Below, piece by piece: positions 17,371-25,942 of a stretch of DNA of 64,000 nt (positions within the stretch are counted from its first letter, which is position 1; each line of letters opens with the position of its first letter). The DNA comes from Planctomycetaceae bacterium (GTDB taxonomy: Bacteria; Planctomycetota; UBA1135; GCA-002686595). A program made the translations under genes and the position numbers. The stretch covers positions 248,001-312,000 of the forward strand of contig WYBT01000032.1 in the NCBI GenBank assembly GCA_011525785.1, in the 5' to 3' direction. The notes beneath the pieces are model-generated. The model did no database searches and had not been told where the DNA came from. It saw only the letters and a program-made list of their open reading frames with translations.

Positions 17371-18279
17371 ATGAGCGCCCTGCTGGATCTGCGCGAGACG
17401 AGCGCTCTGCGCGCGTCGGACTGCGCTCCCCTGCCGCGGCCGCGCCGCATCGTGATGGCCGATCCGGCGGCCTTCGACGTGGCCTACGCGATCAACCCGC
17501 ACATGCTGGCCGAGAGCGGCGAGCTCGAGCGCGTCGACCGCACACGCGCGAGAGAGCAGTGGAGCGCGCTGCGCAGCGAATTCGAGCAGGCCGGGCTCGA
17601 AGTGCATGTGCTCGAGGCCTTGCCCGCGCAGCCAGACCTGGTGTTCTGCGCCAACCAAGTGTTGCCGATTCCACGCGAGGCCAGCGTCACCGGGCGCGCG
17701 CTCGCGCTCGCCTCGAACATGCGCTGGCCGCAGCGGCGCGGCGAAGTCGGGCACGTTGCGCGCGGCGTGCGCGAGCTGGGTTACGACGTGCGCCGGATCG
17801 ACCGTCTGGCGCCGCTCGAGGGCATGGGCGACGGACTGTGGCACCCCGGACGCGCACTCCTGTGGGCCGGCGTCGGACCGCGTTCCTCGCTGGACGCGTG
17901 GCGCTCGGTCGCGCGCTGGACGAGCGCGCAGATCGCGCCGCTGGAGCTGGTCGATCCCGACTTCTATCACCTCGACACCGCGCTGGCGCTGCTCGACGAG
18001 CGCACCTGCCTGTGGTTGCCCGATGCGCTCTCGCCCGCCTCGCGTCGGCGGATCGAGCGCGCCATCCCGCGCCGCATCGAGGCGGACGCACGCGAGGGCC
18101 GTGAACAGCTCGCCGCCAACGCCTTCTGCCCCGATGGCCGCAACGTGTGGATCCAGCGCGGCTGCGAGCGAACCAACGAACGCCTGCGCGCCGCGGGCTA
18201 CCTCGTCCGCGAAGTCGACACCGGCGAGTTCCTCAAGTCCGGCGGCAGCGTGTTCTGCATGAAGCTGTGCCTGTGGTAG
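17371..18279 (+). CDS. Dimethylarginine dimethylaminohydrolase / amidinotransferase-fold hydrolase
   Basis: A 302-residue member of the guanidino-group modifying superfamily. Catalytic positions are all visible: Asp89 in PDLVFCAN, Glu150 and Asp154 in EGMGDGLWHPG, His200 in FYHLDTAL and the nucleophile Cys296 in KSGGSVFCMKL at the C-terminus. The order and spacing match bacterial dimethylargininase-like hydrolases, which convert methylated arginine or arginine to citrulline; some homologues are annotated as arginine deiminase-related. The start ATG at 17371 lies 19 bp after the dehydrogenase gene, so the two may be co-transcribed although no shared function is apparent. Which guanidino compound is used cannot be read here. 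Confidence 0.85.
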   Translation: MSALLDLRETSALRASDCAPLPRPRRIVMADPAAFDVAYAINPHMLAESGELERVDRTRAREQWSALRSEFEQAGLEVHVLEALPAQPDLVFCANQVLPIPREASVTGRALALASNMRWPQRRGEVGHVARGVRELGYDVRRIDRLAPLEGMGDGLWHPGRALLWAGVGPRSSLDAWRSVARWTSAQIAPLELVDPDFYHLDTALALLDERTCLWLPDALSPASRRRIERAIPRRIEADAREGREQLAANAFCPDGRNVWIQRGCERTNERLRAAGYLVREVDTGEFLKSGGSVFCMKLCLW

Positions 18280-18416
18280 CGCGCGTCACGGCGCGCAGCG
18301 CAGCAGCTCAGCGCTGATCCGAATGCGGAGCGCGCGCATCGTCGCGCATCGTCGCGCCGCGGTTGTGCGCTCACTTCGCAGCTGCTTCCGCGCGCGGACT
18401 CGAACCGCTTGCGCGC

Positions 18417-19127
18417 TCAACTCTGATAGCGCAGCCGCACGTTCTCGCGGCCCATCTCCTGCAGACGCTCGAGTTCCTTCTTGAGGCCCATGTGGTGCGC
18501 CTTGGAGACCACGCTCTTCACCGAGCGGCCCAGGCGCTGCGCGATGTCGAGGTTCGAGGTGCGCGGGTACAGCTCGCTCAGTTGAGCGAGTTCTTGCTCG
18601 CTCCAGCGCGGCATGCGCGTCGCGCCCTCGCCTGCGACGCGCCGGACGAAGGCCTTGTCCTTGGCCAGGCACAGCTTGCGCGCCTGGCGCTCGATCTGCT
18701 CGAGCGAGCGGCTGAAGATCACCGCCAGGTCCGCGTCGCTGCGCGTGCCGTACAGGCGGCGCAGCTCGCTGTTCTCCTCGCGCGTCCAGCGCGTGTTCTG
18801 CTGGATGCGACCCAGCTCGAAGATCTGCTCTTCGACCTGCGCGGGATCGCGGCCGAGGATGCGCGCGATGGTCTGCGGCGTGGTGGCCCCCAGGTAGCGC
18901 TTGAGCTGCTGGATCTCGCCCGCAGTCCACGGTCCGGCGTTGCGCGCGGACTCGAAGACGACCTCGGCCATCTTGCGCACCGACTGCGGCGAGCGGCCGA
19001 GTTCGCGCGCGATGACTTCGTCCGGCCGCAGGCCATAGGAGTCACGCAGGCGATCCAACTCCGCCCGCGTCCAACGGCCTTTGCGCCGCCCGCGCTCAGC
19101 CTCGTCGTTCCAATGGAACCGATGCAC
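18417..19127 (-). CDS. Putative DNA-binding protein with four tandem Myb/SANT- or GcrA-like HTH repeats
   Basis: A 236-residue protein consisting almost wholly of four related units, each starting with a Trp (residues 19, 67, 114 and 175) in the pattern W-T/S-x2-E-x3-L-x5-Y, followed about 20 residues on by IA-x2-LGRS-x2-SV and a basic helix. Unit 4 (PRWSEQELAQL, IAQRLGRSVKSV, KAHHMGL) closely resembles the N-terminal HTH of the cell-cycle regulator GcrA; units 1-3 also read like Myb/SANT repeats. GTG at 19127 is preferred because AAGGAGG lies 4 nt upstream, the strongest Shine-Dalgarno sequence in the window; GTG at 19160 would add 11 residues. It lies 97 bp downstream of ptsI on the same strand. 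The target and role are unknown. Confidence 0.72.
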   Translation of the reverse strand: MHRFHWNDEAERGRRKGRWTRAELDRLRDSYGLRPDEVIARELGRSPQSVRKMAEVVFESARNAGPWTAGEIQQLKRYLGATTPQTIARILGRDPAQVEEQIFELGRIQQNTRWTREENSELRRLYGTRSDADLAVIFSRSLEQIERQARKLCLAKDKAFVRRVAGEGATRMPRWSEQELAQLSELYPRTSNLDIAQRLGRSVKSVVSKAHHMGLKKELERLQEMGRENVRLRYQS

Positions 19128-19223
19128 CCGTCCTCCTTCCGCGGCATGCGGTCGATGCACGGCTGACTATAGCGACGGCGCGCAGCGGCGAAAGCCCGCA
19201 CTGCGCTGAACGCGCTCGCTCGT

Positions 19224-20966
19224 TCACGCGCCGTTGAGCGCGTCCCGAATTGAAGACAACACGCGCTTGGCGCCTTCGACAGTGTCCTGCGCCAACGCGT
19301 CCACTGCGAGGCGACGCGCGTCGGCGAGTGTCGTGCGGCGCAGCGCCGACTTGATCTCGGGCAGGAAGTACGGCGCGACGCTGACCGAGTCGAAGCCCAT
19401 GCCGAACAGCAGCAGGGCCGTGGCGGGATCGTCCGCCATGTCCCCGCACACGGCGCAAGGAGTTCCCGCAGCGTTGGCCACGCGTGCGATGTCGGCGAGC
19501 GCGCGCAGAACCGCCGGATGATGCGGCTCGTAGAGCTTGGCGACCCACGGGTTGTCGCGGTCTGCGGCCAGGATGTACTGCACCAGGTCGTTCGTCCCAA
19601 CGCTGAGAAAATCAACCTCGCGCACGATGCGTTCGAGTGTGAACAGCACCGAGGGCACCTCGACCATGACCCCCACGGGTGTGTCGCTCTCGACCTCGAA
19701 GCCCTGCTCGACCAGCGAGTCGCGCACGCCGTCGAAGATCTTGCGCACGGCCAGGATCTCCTCCAGCGAGCCCACCATCGGCAGCAGCAGCCGCAGCTCG
19801 TTGCCGAAGCCCGCGCGCAGCGCCGCACGCAGTTGCACCCGCAACAAATCCTGCCACTCCAGACAGACCCGGATGCCGCGCCAGCCGAGCGCCGGATTGA
19901 CCTCGTGCGGAGTCTGGAAGTAGCTCAGCCGCTTGTCACCGCCGATGTCGATCGTCCGCAGCGTCAAAGGCTTGGGCGCCATGCGCTCGAGCACCCGGCG
20001 GTACATGCGGAACTGCTCGTCCTCGGAGGGGAACTGCGGGCGCTCCATGTACAGGAACTCGGTGCGCAGGAGCCCCACGCCGTCGCTCTGGCGCACGTCG
20101 AAGATCTCGAAGTCGTGCACGCTCTCGATGTTCACCAGCACGCCCTTGCGCACGCCGTCGGCGGTCTGCGCGGGCAGGTCGGCCTGCTCGGACAGCGAGG
20201 CCCGGCGCGCCTCGAGGCGCGAGCGGCGCTGATGGAACTCCGCCACCTGTTGCGGATCGGGCCGCAGCTCCACCACGCCGCGGCCTCCGTCGACGGCGAC
20301 CGTCATGCCCTGCTCGAGGCGCGTGAGCAGACCCGGCAGCCCCACGACGCACGGGACACCGAAAGCACGCGCCAGCACGGCAGCGTGGGAGAAGCGCCCG
20401 CCGACCTCCGCTACGACGGCCGCCAGGCGCCCGCGCTCGACCGCGGTGACGACCTGGGGCGTGAGCACGGCCGCGGCCAGCACGACTTTGTCCGCGCTGC
20501 CCTGCGGCAGGATCGGCGTCACGTTGAGCAGCGCCTGCAGCACCTCGCGCCAGGGATCCGCCAGGTCGGCGGAGTAGCTGCGCACGCTGTTGCCCTCCAG
20601 GCCGCGCAGCGTGCGCTCCAGGCGCGCGATGAGCTGGTGCACGGCCGTCTCGGCGTTGACGCGCTCGCCGCGGATGGTGTCCTCCACCTCGCGCGTCGCC
20701 CCGGCGTCGGCCAGGATCATGCGGTGAACGGCGAAGATCTGCGCGTCGCGCTCGGACGACTCGCGCGCGACGAGCTGCTGGCGGCGCGCGAGCTGCTCAC
20801 TGGCGACTTCGACCGCGTGGCGCAGTCGCTCGATCTCCGCGGCGACATCGCCTTCGGCCACCGACCAGGTCGGCGCGGCGTCGGGAGCGGCCTGCACCAC
20901 GTGCACGGGACCGATCGCCAATCCGGGCGAGACCGAGACTCCGTGGACGGTGCGGGCGCGGGCCAT
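19224..20966 (-). CDS. ptsI: Phosphoenolpyruvate-protein phosphotransferase (PTS enzyme I)
   Basis: A 580-residue enzyme I, which transfers phosphate from phosphoenolpyruvate to HPr. The N-terminal domain contains the phospho-acceptor His194 in VGGRFSHAAVLAR (Phe replaces the usual Thr before Ser). The C-terminal PEP-utilising barrel has GLLRTEFLYM, RTIDIGGDKRLSYF, NPALGWRGIR, LLPMVGSLEEI and VGTNDLVQYILAADRDN. No GAF domain precedes it, so it is not the PtsP type. No HPr or EII gene is present in the window, so a regulatory rather than sugar-transport role is possible. ATG at 20966 gives the standard N-terminus. A divergent coiled-coil protein gene lies 305 bp upstream. Confidence 0.94.
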   Translation of the reverse strand: MARARTVHGVSVSPGLAIGPVHVVQAAPDAAPTWSVAEGDVAAEIERLRHAVEVASEQLARRQQLVARESSERDAQIFAVHRMILADAGATREVEDTIRGERVNAETAVHQLIARLERTLRGLEGNSVRSYSADLADPWREVLQALLNVTPILPQGSADKVVLAAAVLTPQVVTAVERGRLAAVVAEVGGRFSHAAVLARAFGVPCVVGLPGLLTRLEQGMTVAVDGGRGVVELRPDPQQVAEFHQRRSRLEARRASLSEQADLPAQTADGVRKGVLVNIESVHDFEIFDVRQSDGVGLLRTEFLYMERPQFPSEDEQFRMYRRVLERMAPKPLTLRTIDIGGDKRLSYFQTPHEVNPALGWRGIRVCLEWQDLLRVQLRAALRAGFGNELRLLLPMVGSLEEILAVRKIFDGVRDSLVEQGFEVESDTPVGVMVEVPSVLFTLERIVREVDFLSVGTNDLVQYILAADRDNPWVAKLYEPHHPAVLRALADIARVANAAGTPCAVCGDMADDPATALLLFGMGFDSVSVAPYFLPEIKSALRRTTLADARRLAVDALAQDTVEGAKRVLSSIRDALNGA

Positions 20967-21271
20967 GGGCGCTGGGATCGTTCGCGGGGGGTGCAGTTCG
21001 GACGGGGCGCGGTGTCGAGCCGCAGCGCGAGCGCGCGGCAGGTCGCACTCTAACCAACGCGGCGCGCGTCGATCGACGCGATCCGCTCCGCGCGCGTGCG
21101 CGCCGCCGCTGCGCGCAACAGGGCGCCGCAGACTCGCGCCCGCGGCCGCGGAAAGTCTTTCGACGCACACCGGCGGTCGCCGCGTCGCTTCTGCGCCGCG
21201 AGCTTCAGCGCTGCTCGCCGGAACTCCGACTCAAGCTCGCTGCGCCACCCTCGGCGCCCGAGCCCTTCGCC
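20967..21271. other. Divergent promoter region (ptsI / coiled-coil membrane protein)
   Basis: A 305-bp gap between divergent starts. It must hold both promoters, but no consensus -35/-10 pair or palindrome stands out, and no gene is supported. Confidence 0.4.
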
Positions 21272-22375
21272 ATGCCCAAGCCGCACCGAGCCGTCTCCGA
21301 GTCGCCCAACCTCGCCATGGAGTCCCAGATCGAGCTGGAGTCCTCCTCGCCCGCTCCCGTCGAAGCGCCAGCGCGCGCCAGCGGGACCGGCAGCTCCGGC
21401 GGCGGCGACGCAACGGCGTGGATGCTGCTGGGACTGCTCGCGCTGGCGGGCGGCGTGGCGCTGATGGCCTTGCCCAGCCTGTCGTGGACCGCGGGCAAGG
21501 TCGCCAGCCGGCTCGACAGCCTGGGCATTCAGTCGGGCGTGGTGATGCTCGGCGGCGCGCTGTTCATGGTGCTGGGCCTGGTGCGCCGCGGGCAGCACGC
21601 CGCGCGCGCCGAGATGCAGTACGACGCTTCGCTGCTGTTCGAACAAATCGCCGCTGAGCTGGTGGAGATCCGCACCTCGCTCGAAGCCGGCCGAGCGCGC
21701 GAAGAGGCCAGTGCGCGGCAGTTCGACGAGCTGCGGCGCGAACTCAACCAGACCCGCGGGGCGCTTGCCGCGGAAATCGAAAAGCACGCGCCGCGCGACC
21801 ACAGCGACGCCCTGTTCCAACTCGCGGCGGGCCTCGACAAGCTCGGGCTGCGCGTCGAGCAGCGGCTGCGCCTGCACCACAGCGCGTTGCAGGACAGCGT
21901 CGACGAGCTGTCGGCCACGGTGGAGCACTCGCGGCGCAGCCTGGAGGAACTCATGCAGGGCCGCGGCGAGCCGTTGGCGACGAACCTGCCGTCGACGACG
22001 CCCTACGAGGAGCAACCCCAGGACGAGTACCAAGCACCGTCGGAGCCGCTGCCTGCGAGCGTTTCGGAGGCGCCGAGCGAAGGTACGGGCTCGCTGGGTC
22101 TGTTGGATCAGTTCGACGACGTCGCGGCGCCGCTCCCCACCGTTCAACACGAGGCGAGCGTGGTGTCGAACGAGTTCGACTCCTCCAGCGCCCAAGCGCA
22201 GGCCGATCTCGATCGCGCCGCGCGCAGTTCGCGCACGGAGTCGACCTGGGACGAACAGCTGATGGTCGAGTCGCCGCAGGACCTCGACACCAAGACCAAG
22301 CTGCTGCAGCTGGAGTCGCTGCTCGGTGACGAGCGCCTGCGCGCCGCACTCGACGCGATGCGTCGGCAGGGCTGA
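21272..22375 (+). CDS. Hypothetical membrane protein with coiled coil
   Basis: A 367-residue protein I do not recognise. A Pro/Ser/Ala-rich N-terminus (1-48) leads into two hydrophobic segments, about 49-69 (AWMLLGLLALAGGVALMALP) and 87-106 (GVVMLGGALFMVLGLV). A long Glu/Arg/Leu-rich helical region at about 110-230 has heptad-like spacing and probably forms a coiled coil. The acidic C-terminal part (230-345) has low complexity and ends in a short conserved-looking helix. The topology (two helices, long cytoplasmic coil) suggests a scaffold or sensor-like membrane protein. The start ATG at 21272 is the first reasonable one. It converges on tex, with a strong hairpin between. Confidence 0.65.
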   Translation: MPKPHRAVSESPNLAMESQIELESSSPAPVEAPARASGTGSSGGGDATAWMLLGLLALAGGVALMALPSLSWTAGKVASRLDSLGIQSGVVMLGGALFMVLGLVRRGQHAARAEMQYDASLLFEQIAAELVEIRTSLEAGRAREEASARQFDELRRELNQTRGALAAEIEKHAPRDHSDALFQLAAGLDKLGLRVEQRLRLHHSALQDSVDELSATVEHSRRSLEELMQGRGEPLATNLPSTTPYEEQPQDEYQAPSEPLPASVSEAPSEGTGSLGLLDQFDDVAAPLPTVQHEASVVSNEFDSSSAQAQADLDRAARSSRTESTWDEQLMVESPQDLDTKTKLLQLESLLGDERLRAALDAMRRQG

Positions 22376-22588
22376 CCCGCGCTCGGACGCGAACCGACTG
22401 CGGCCTGGCCACCGTGCGCGGCGCAGTTGCACCGCGCTCGTTCCTCTAGCGACCTGACAGCCGCATTCGAGAGAACCCGACGCTTCGTCGCGCGCGACGT
22501 GCGAGCGTGGCGTCCGGCCTCGCGCTCCGCTGGGAGCTCTCGGCTGAAGCGGGCTTCCGTCCGCAAGCAGCACCGCCGCAATGCGAAG

Positions 22589-22621
22589 GCGCGCGCCGGT
22601 TCTAGCTGAACCGCCGCGCGC
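22589..22621. terminator. Bidirectional hairpin between convergent genes
   Basis: Inverted repeat with 14-nt arms at 22589-22602 (GCGCGCGCCGGTTC) and 22608-22621 and a 5-nt loop, with one mismatch. It lies in the 298-bp gap between two convergent genes. There is no U-tract on either side. The rest of the gap (22376-22673) shows no gene. Confidence 0.6.
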
Positions 22622-22673
22622 CCTTGGAACTGCAGATCGATGCGCGCGAGTCCGAACTCGCCGCCAGACGGAC

Positions 22674-25600
22674 TCAGCTCGCGTCCGCGCCGCTGGCCTC
22701 GGGCTTGGTCTCGCGCGAACTCTCGGGGCCCTGCCCCTGCGTGGAGGCAGCGCTGCCGCCCGCCTCGCCCGCCTGCGGTCCGGCCGCCTTGAAGAACTTC
22801 GCGAAGGGCTTGTTCCCCACCTTCGAGGAGAGCGAGCGCATTTCGTCCGGCGAGAGGCGCTCGTCGCTGGCCCCGCGGTCGCGCGGACCACCGCGGCCAC
22901 CGGGCGCGCCGCGCCTATCGCCGCCGAAGCCGCCGCCGCCGCCACCACCGCCCCCGCCGAAGCCGCGACCACCGCCGCCTCCGCCGCCGCCCTCAGGCCG
23001 GCCGCCGCGGCGCTCGCCGCCGAAGCCGCGACCGCCCTTCTTGCCCGTCACCAGCCCGTCGCGGCGCGTGGTGGCGGCGCGCACCGGCGCCGCGGGTTCG
23101 CGGCGCTCCTCGACGCGCGGCCCGCGCCGATCCGGTCGGCCGTGTCCCTGGGGCCGGCGCTCGCCGTCGCCGCGCTCGAAGGGCCGCGGAGCGCGCTCGG
23201 GCTCGGGCACGTGCTTGAGCGACAGCGCAACGCGCGGCGAAGAACCGTCGAGGATGCGCAGCCGCACGCACTGACCGATGCTCACCAGTTCGCGCGCGTC
23301 GCGCACGTAGCGCTCGGACACCTCGCTGACGTGCACCATGCCGTCCTGTTCGAGGCCGATGTCGACGAAGGCCCCGAAGCTGGCCACGTTGGCGATCACG
23401 CCCTCGATCACGCGATCGCGAGCGAGCGTCACGCGATCGGTGTCGTGCGAGAGGAAGCGCGGAATGTGCATCGGCGGGCGCGGGTCGCGACCGGGGTGCC
23501 ACAGCTCGCGCATCAGGTCGCGCCACAGGAACTCCTCGACGCCGAAGTCCTGCCGGCGCAGACCCTTGGTCACGCCCGGACGTCCGAGGGTCTCGGCCAC
23601 CGTTCCGCCCGAGTTCTCGAGCAGGCGCCGCGCAACGTCGTACTGCTCGGGGTGCAGGCTGGTGCGATCGAGCGGCTCGACCTTGCTCTGCACGCGCAGG
23701 AAGGCGACCGCGTTGGTCCATTGGACCTCGTCCAGCAGGCCCTCGCTGCGCAGGTCCTCGCGGCTCTCGATCGGCGCCTGCTCGCGGCGCGCGATGATCT
23801 TCTGCGCGAGGTCCTTGTTGAGCCCCGGCACGTGCGAGAGGAACGCCAGCGACGCACGCTGCACGTCGCAGCCGATCGCGGCCACGCACGACTCGATCGT
23901 GTCGTCGAGCACGCGCCGCAGGTTGGCCTTGCTGACCAGGCCCTGCTCGGCGCCCAGGCCCAGGTTCTTGGGGTCGATTTTGAGGATCTCGGCCGCCGGG
24001 TCCTGCAGGCGCCGTCCCAGCGAGATCGCGGCCCGCTGCGGGACCGCGTGCTCGCCCAGCTCCGCGCGCGCCACGTCGGAGTTGGTGTAGCTCGGCAGCC
24101 CCGAGTCGTTGACCAGCATCACCGGCGTGCGGTTGCCGCAGGCGCGCAGCGCGGCGCGCAGCTTGGACAGCGACGCGCGCGAGAGCTTGGAGTGTCCCAG
24201 CGCGATGGCCTGGGGCTGGCGCTCACCGACGTTGGCGAATGCGGCGGCCAACTCGGCGCCGAGCGCCGCCTCGTCCTTGCCTTCGACTTCGATCTTGAGC
24301 GGCGCGAACAGCGGCGCGCCCGACTCGTCGAGCGCGGCCACGGTCCAGTCGCCCTTGGCGCTGACGTCGACCGCCGCGACGCACTTGCGTCCCAGCGGCG
24401 AGGTGAACAGCACCTCGCGCAGGTGCTGCGCCAGGAAGCGCAGGGCCTCCTCGTCCGCGTGCTCCTTCAGCTCGAGCCGCACGTCCGCTTCGATCAGCGG
24501 CAGCAAGCGGTGCTCGAGCGTGCGCAGCGCAACCGCGTCGAGGATGCCGGCGAACTCCGGGCGCGTGTGCCGCCCCAGGGCCGCGCGCACCTTGGACATC
24601 GCGAGCCGGCGTTCGAGCGTGATGGCGGTAGTGACCGCGCGCTCCTTCTGCGCCTGGCGGATCGCGATCAGGCGGTGGCCCTGCAACTGGCGCAACGGCT
24701 GGCGAATGCGCGTGAGCGGCTTGTGGCGGCCCAGACGCGACTCGTCGACGGTGGCGCGCACCGTGAGCACGCCGTTCTTGCGCAGCAACATGCGCACGGC
24801 GCCGCGCAGGCGCGGATTGCGCGCCAGGCGATCGGAGAGGATGCGCATCGCGCCCTCGAGCGCCTCCTTCTCGGAGTGCAGCCCGCGATCAGGGTTGACG
24901 TAGGCGGCGCACACGCGCGCCAGTTCAGGCGTGACCTCGATCGGTCCGTGGAGGAGCGCGTGCTCCTCGCTGCTCAGGCCGCCGAGTTCCACCTTGGTGG
25001 TGACCGGCTCGTGCGACTCGCCGTCGGCCGAAGGGTCCTGCGCTTGCGCGTCGCCATCGGCGGCGGCTTGCTCGTGCGCGGCGTGCTCGTGCGCAGCGGC
25101 TTCGTCGTCGCCAGCGCCCTGAACGACCGATTCCTGCGCGGCGGCTTCGTGGGCAGCGCTGGCCTCCGCCGCGATGGATTCGTGTTGCGCAGCCTCAGCG
25201 GCGCCCGCATCGCCGCTCGCCGCCTCGGCGCCCGCGGCGCCCTCTGCGGCAGCCTGCGCAGAAGCCTGTGCAGCGGACTCTCGCTCGGCTTGCGCGCCGC
25301 TCTCGAGCTCATCGTCGCCGTTGTCGCCGGCGGACTCGTCGGCCTCGGCCTGGTTCGCGCCGCGAGGCGGCTTGGGCATCGCGGCGACGAGTTCGTCGGC
25401 GAGCCGTCCCAGGCCGCGGTCCAGCGCGAGCTGGACTTCGGGTTCGGGCCGGCGGTGCGGCAGGAACAGGTCCTCCAGCTCGAAGCGGTCCATCGAGCGC
25501 CGCACGCGCTCGAGCGTGGACTCGTCGGCCTTCACCGGCGCGGAGTCCGACTCCAGCGCGCGCAGGATCGTCCCGCGGCGGCGGTCGAGTTCGCTCAGCT

Positions 25601-25784
25601 CTTCGCGGCGCTGAATCAGGCGCCGGATGGCGTACTCAGGCAATCCGCCGGTGCGCTCGCGGCGCACGCGCGCGATGAAGGGCGCGCGCAATCCGGCGTC
25701 GAGCATCTCCAAGGTGCTGCGAACCTGCTCGGGGGTGATCGAGAACTCTTTCCCGAGGTGCTCGACGATCTGGATGGACGTCAC
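22674..25784 (-). CDS. tex: Tex family RNA-binding transcription accessory protein with Ala-rich insertion and Gly/Arg tail
   Basis: A 1036-residue Tex/Spt6-like protein; ordinary Tex is near 750-800 residues. The N-terminal helical part (1-135, with ELEDLFLPHRRPEPE) is followed by an Ala/Glu/Asp-rich insertion at about 138-270, then the core with the YqgF-like nuclease-fold, helix-hairpin-helix segments (VPGLNKDLAQKI and similar) and an S1 domain (GVIANVASFGAFVDIGLEQD). After S1 comes a basic, Pro/Arg-rich linker, a Gly/Arg-rich tail (about 919-970, long Gly runs broken by RGF and GGDRR) and a short helical end. Tex binds nucleic acid and influences transcription. The start is GTG at 25784 with GGAG 7 nt upstream. 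Confidence 0.93.
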   Translation of the reverse strand: MTSIQIVEHLGKEFSITPEQVRSTLEMLDAGLRAPFIARVRRERTGGLPEYAIRRLIQRREELSELDRRRGTILRALESDSAPVKADESTLERVRRSMDRFELEDLFLPHRRPEPEVQLALDRGLGRLADELVAAMPKPPRGANQAEADESAGDNGDDELESGAQAERESAAQASAQAAAEGAAGAEAASGDAGAAEAAQHESIAAEASAAHEAAAQESVVQGAGDDEAAAHEHAAHEQAAADGDAQAQDPSADGESHEPVTTKVELGGLSSEEHALLHGPIEVTPELARVCAAYVNPDRGLHSEKEALEGAMRILSDRLARNPRLRGAVRMLLRKNGVLTVRATVDESRLGRHKPLTRIRQPLRQLQGHRLIAIRQAQKERAVTTAITLERRLAMSKVRAALGRHTRPEFAGILDAVALRTLEHRLLPLIEADVRLELKEHADEEALRFLAQHLREVLFTSPLGRKCVAAVDVSAKGDWTVAALDESGAPLFAPLKIEVEGKDEAALGAELAAAFANVGERQPQAIALGHSKLSRASLSKLRAALRACGNRTPVMLVNDSGLPSYTNSDVARAELGEHAVPQRAAISLGRRLQDPAAEILKIDPKNLGLGAEQGLVSKANLRRVLDDTIESCVAAIGCDVQRASLAFLSHVPGLNKDLAQKIIARREQAPIESREDLRSEGLLDEVQWTNAVAFLRVQSKVEPLDRTSLHPEQYDVARRLLENSGGTVAETLGRPGVTKGLRRQDFGVEEFLWRDLMRELWHPGRDPRPPMHIPRFLSHDTDRVTLARDRVIEGVIANVASFGAFVDIGLEQDGMVHVSEVSERYVRDARELVSIGQCVRLRILDGSSPRVALSLKHVPEPERAPRPFERGDGERRPQGHGRPDRRGPRVEERREPAAPVRAATTRRDGLVTGKKGGRGFGGERRGGRPEGGGGGGGGRGFGGGGGGGGGGFGGDRRGAPGGRGGPRDRGASDERLSPDEMRSLSSKVGNKPFAKFFKAAGPQAGEAGGSAASTQGQGPESSRETKPEASGADAS

Positions 25785-25942
25785 GAGACGACTCCGCGTG
25801 GTGTGTGTGGCTCCGCGGGGGAGCGTTGGACGACGACGGGCATGGAGGAACGCGCCCGCCGCCGAAAGGGGCGCAACATTCTAGCGGCGGCGCGCGTCCG
25901 CTGCGCGCGCAGGTCGAGCCGCTGGCGCGAAGCCGGCTGCGT

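Noticed and set aside
13341-17450. A 1369-codon minus-strand open frame spanning two secreted-protein genes
   Set aside because: It is antisense to genes with signal peptides and recognised domains, its translation is Arg/Ala/Val/His-rich without domains, and such open antisense frames are expected from GC-rich third positions.
18308-18317. Perfect 10-bp palindrome TCAGCGCTGA between the dimethylargininase-like and HTH genes
   Set aside because: Short palindromes of this kind are common by chance in GC-rich DNA, and the region offers no promoter context.
22860-23030. Possible simple-sequence repeat or CRISPR-like array in the Tex gene
   Set aside because: It is a run of Gly codons in the C-terminal tail; there are no spacers of constant length and no cas genes.
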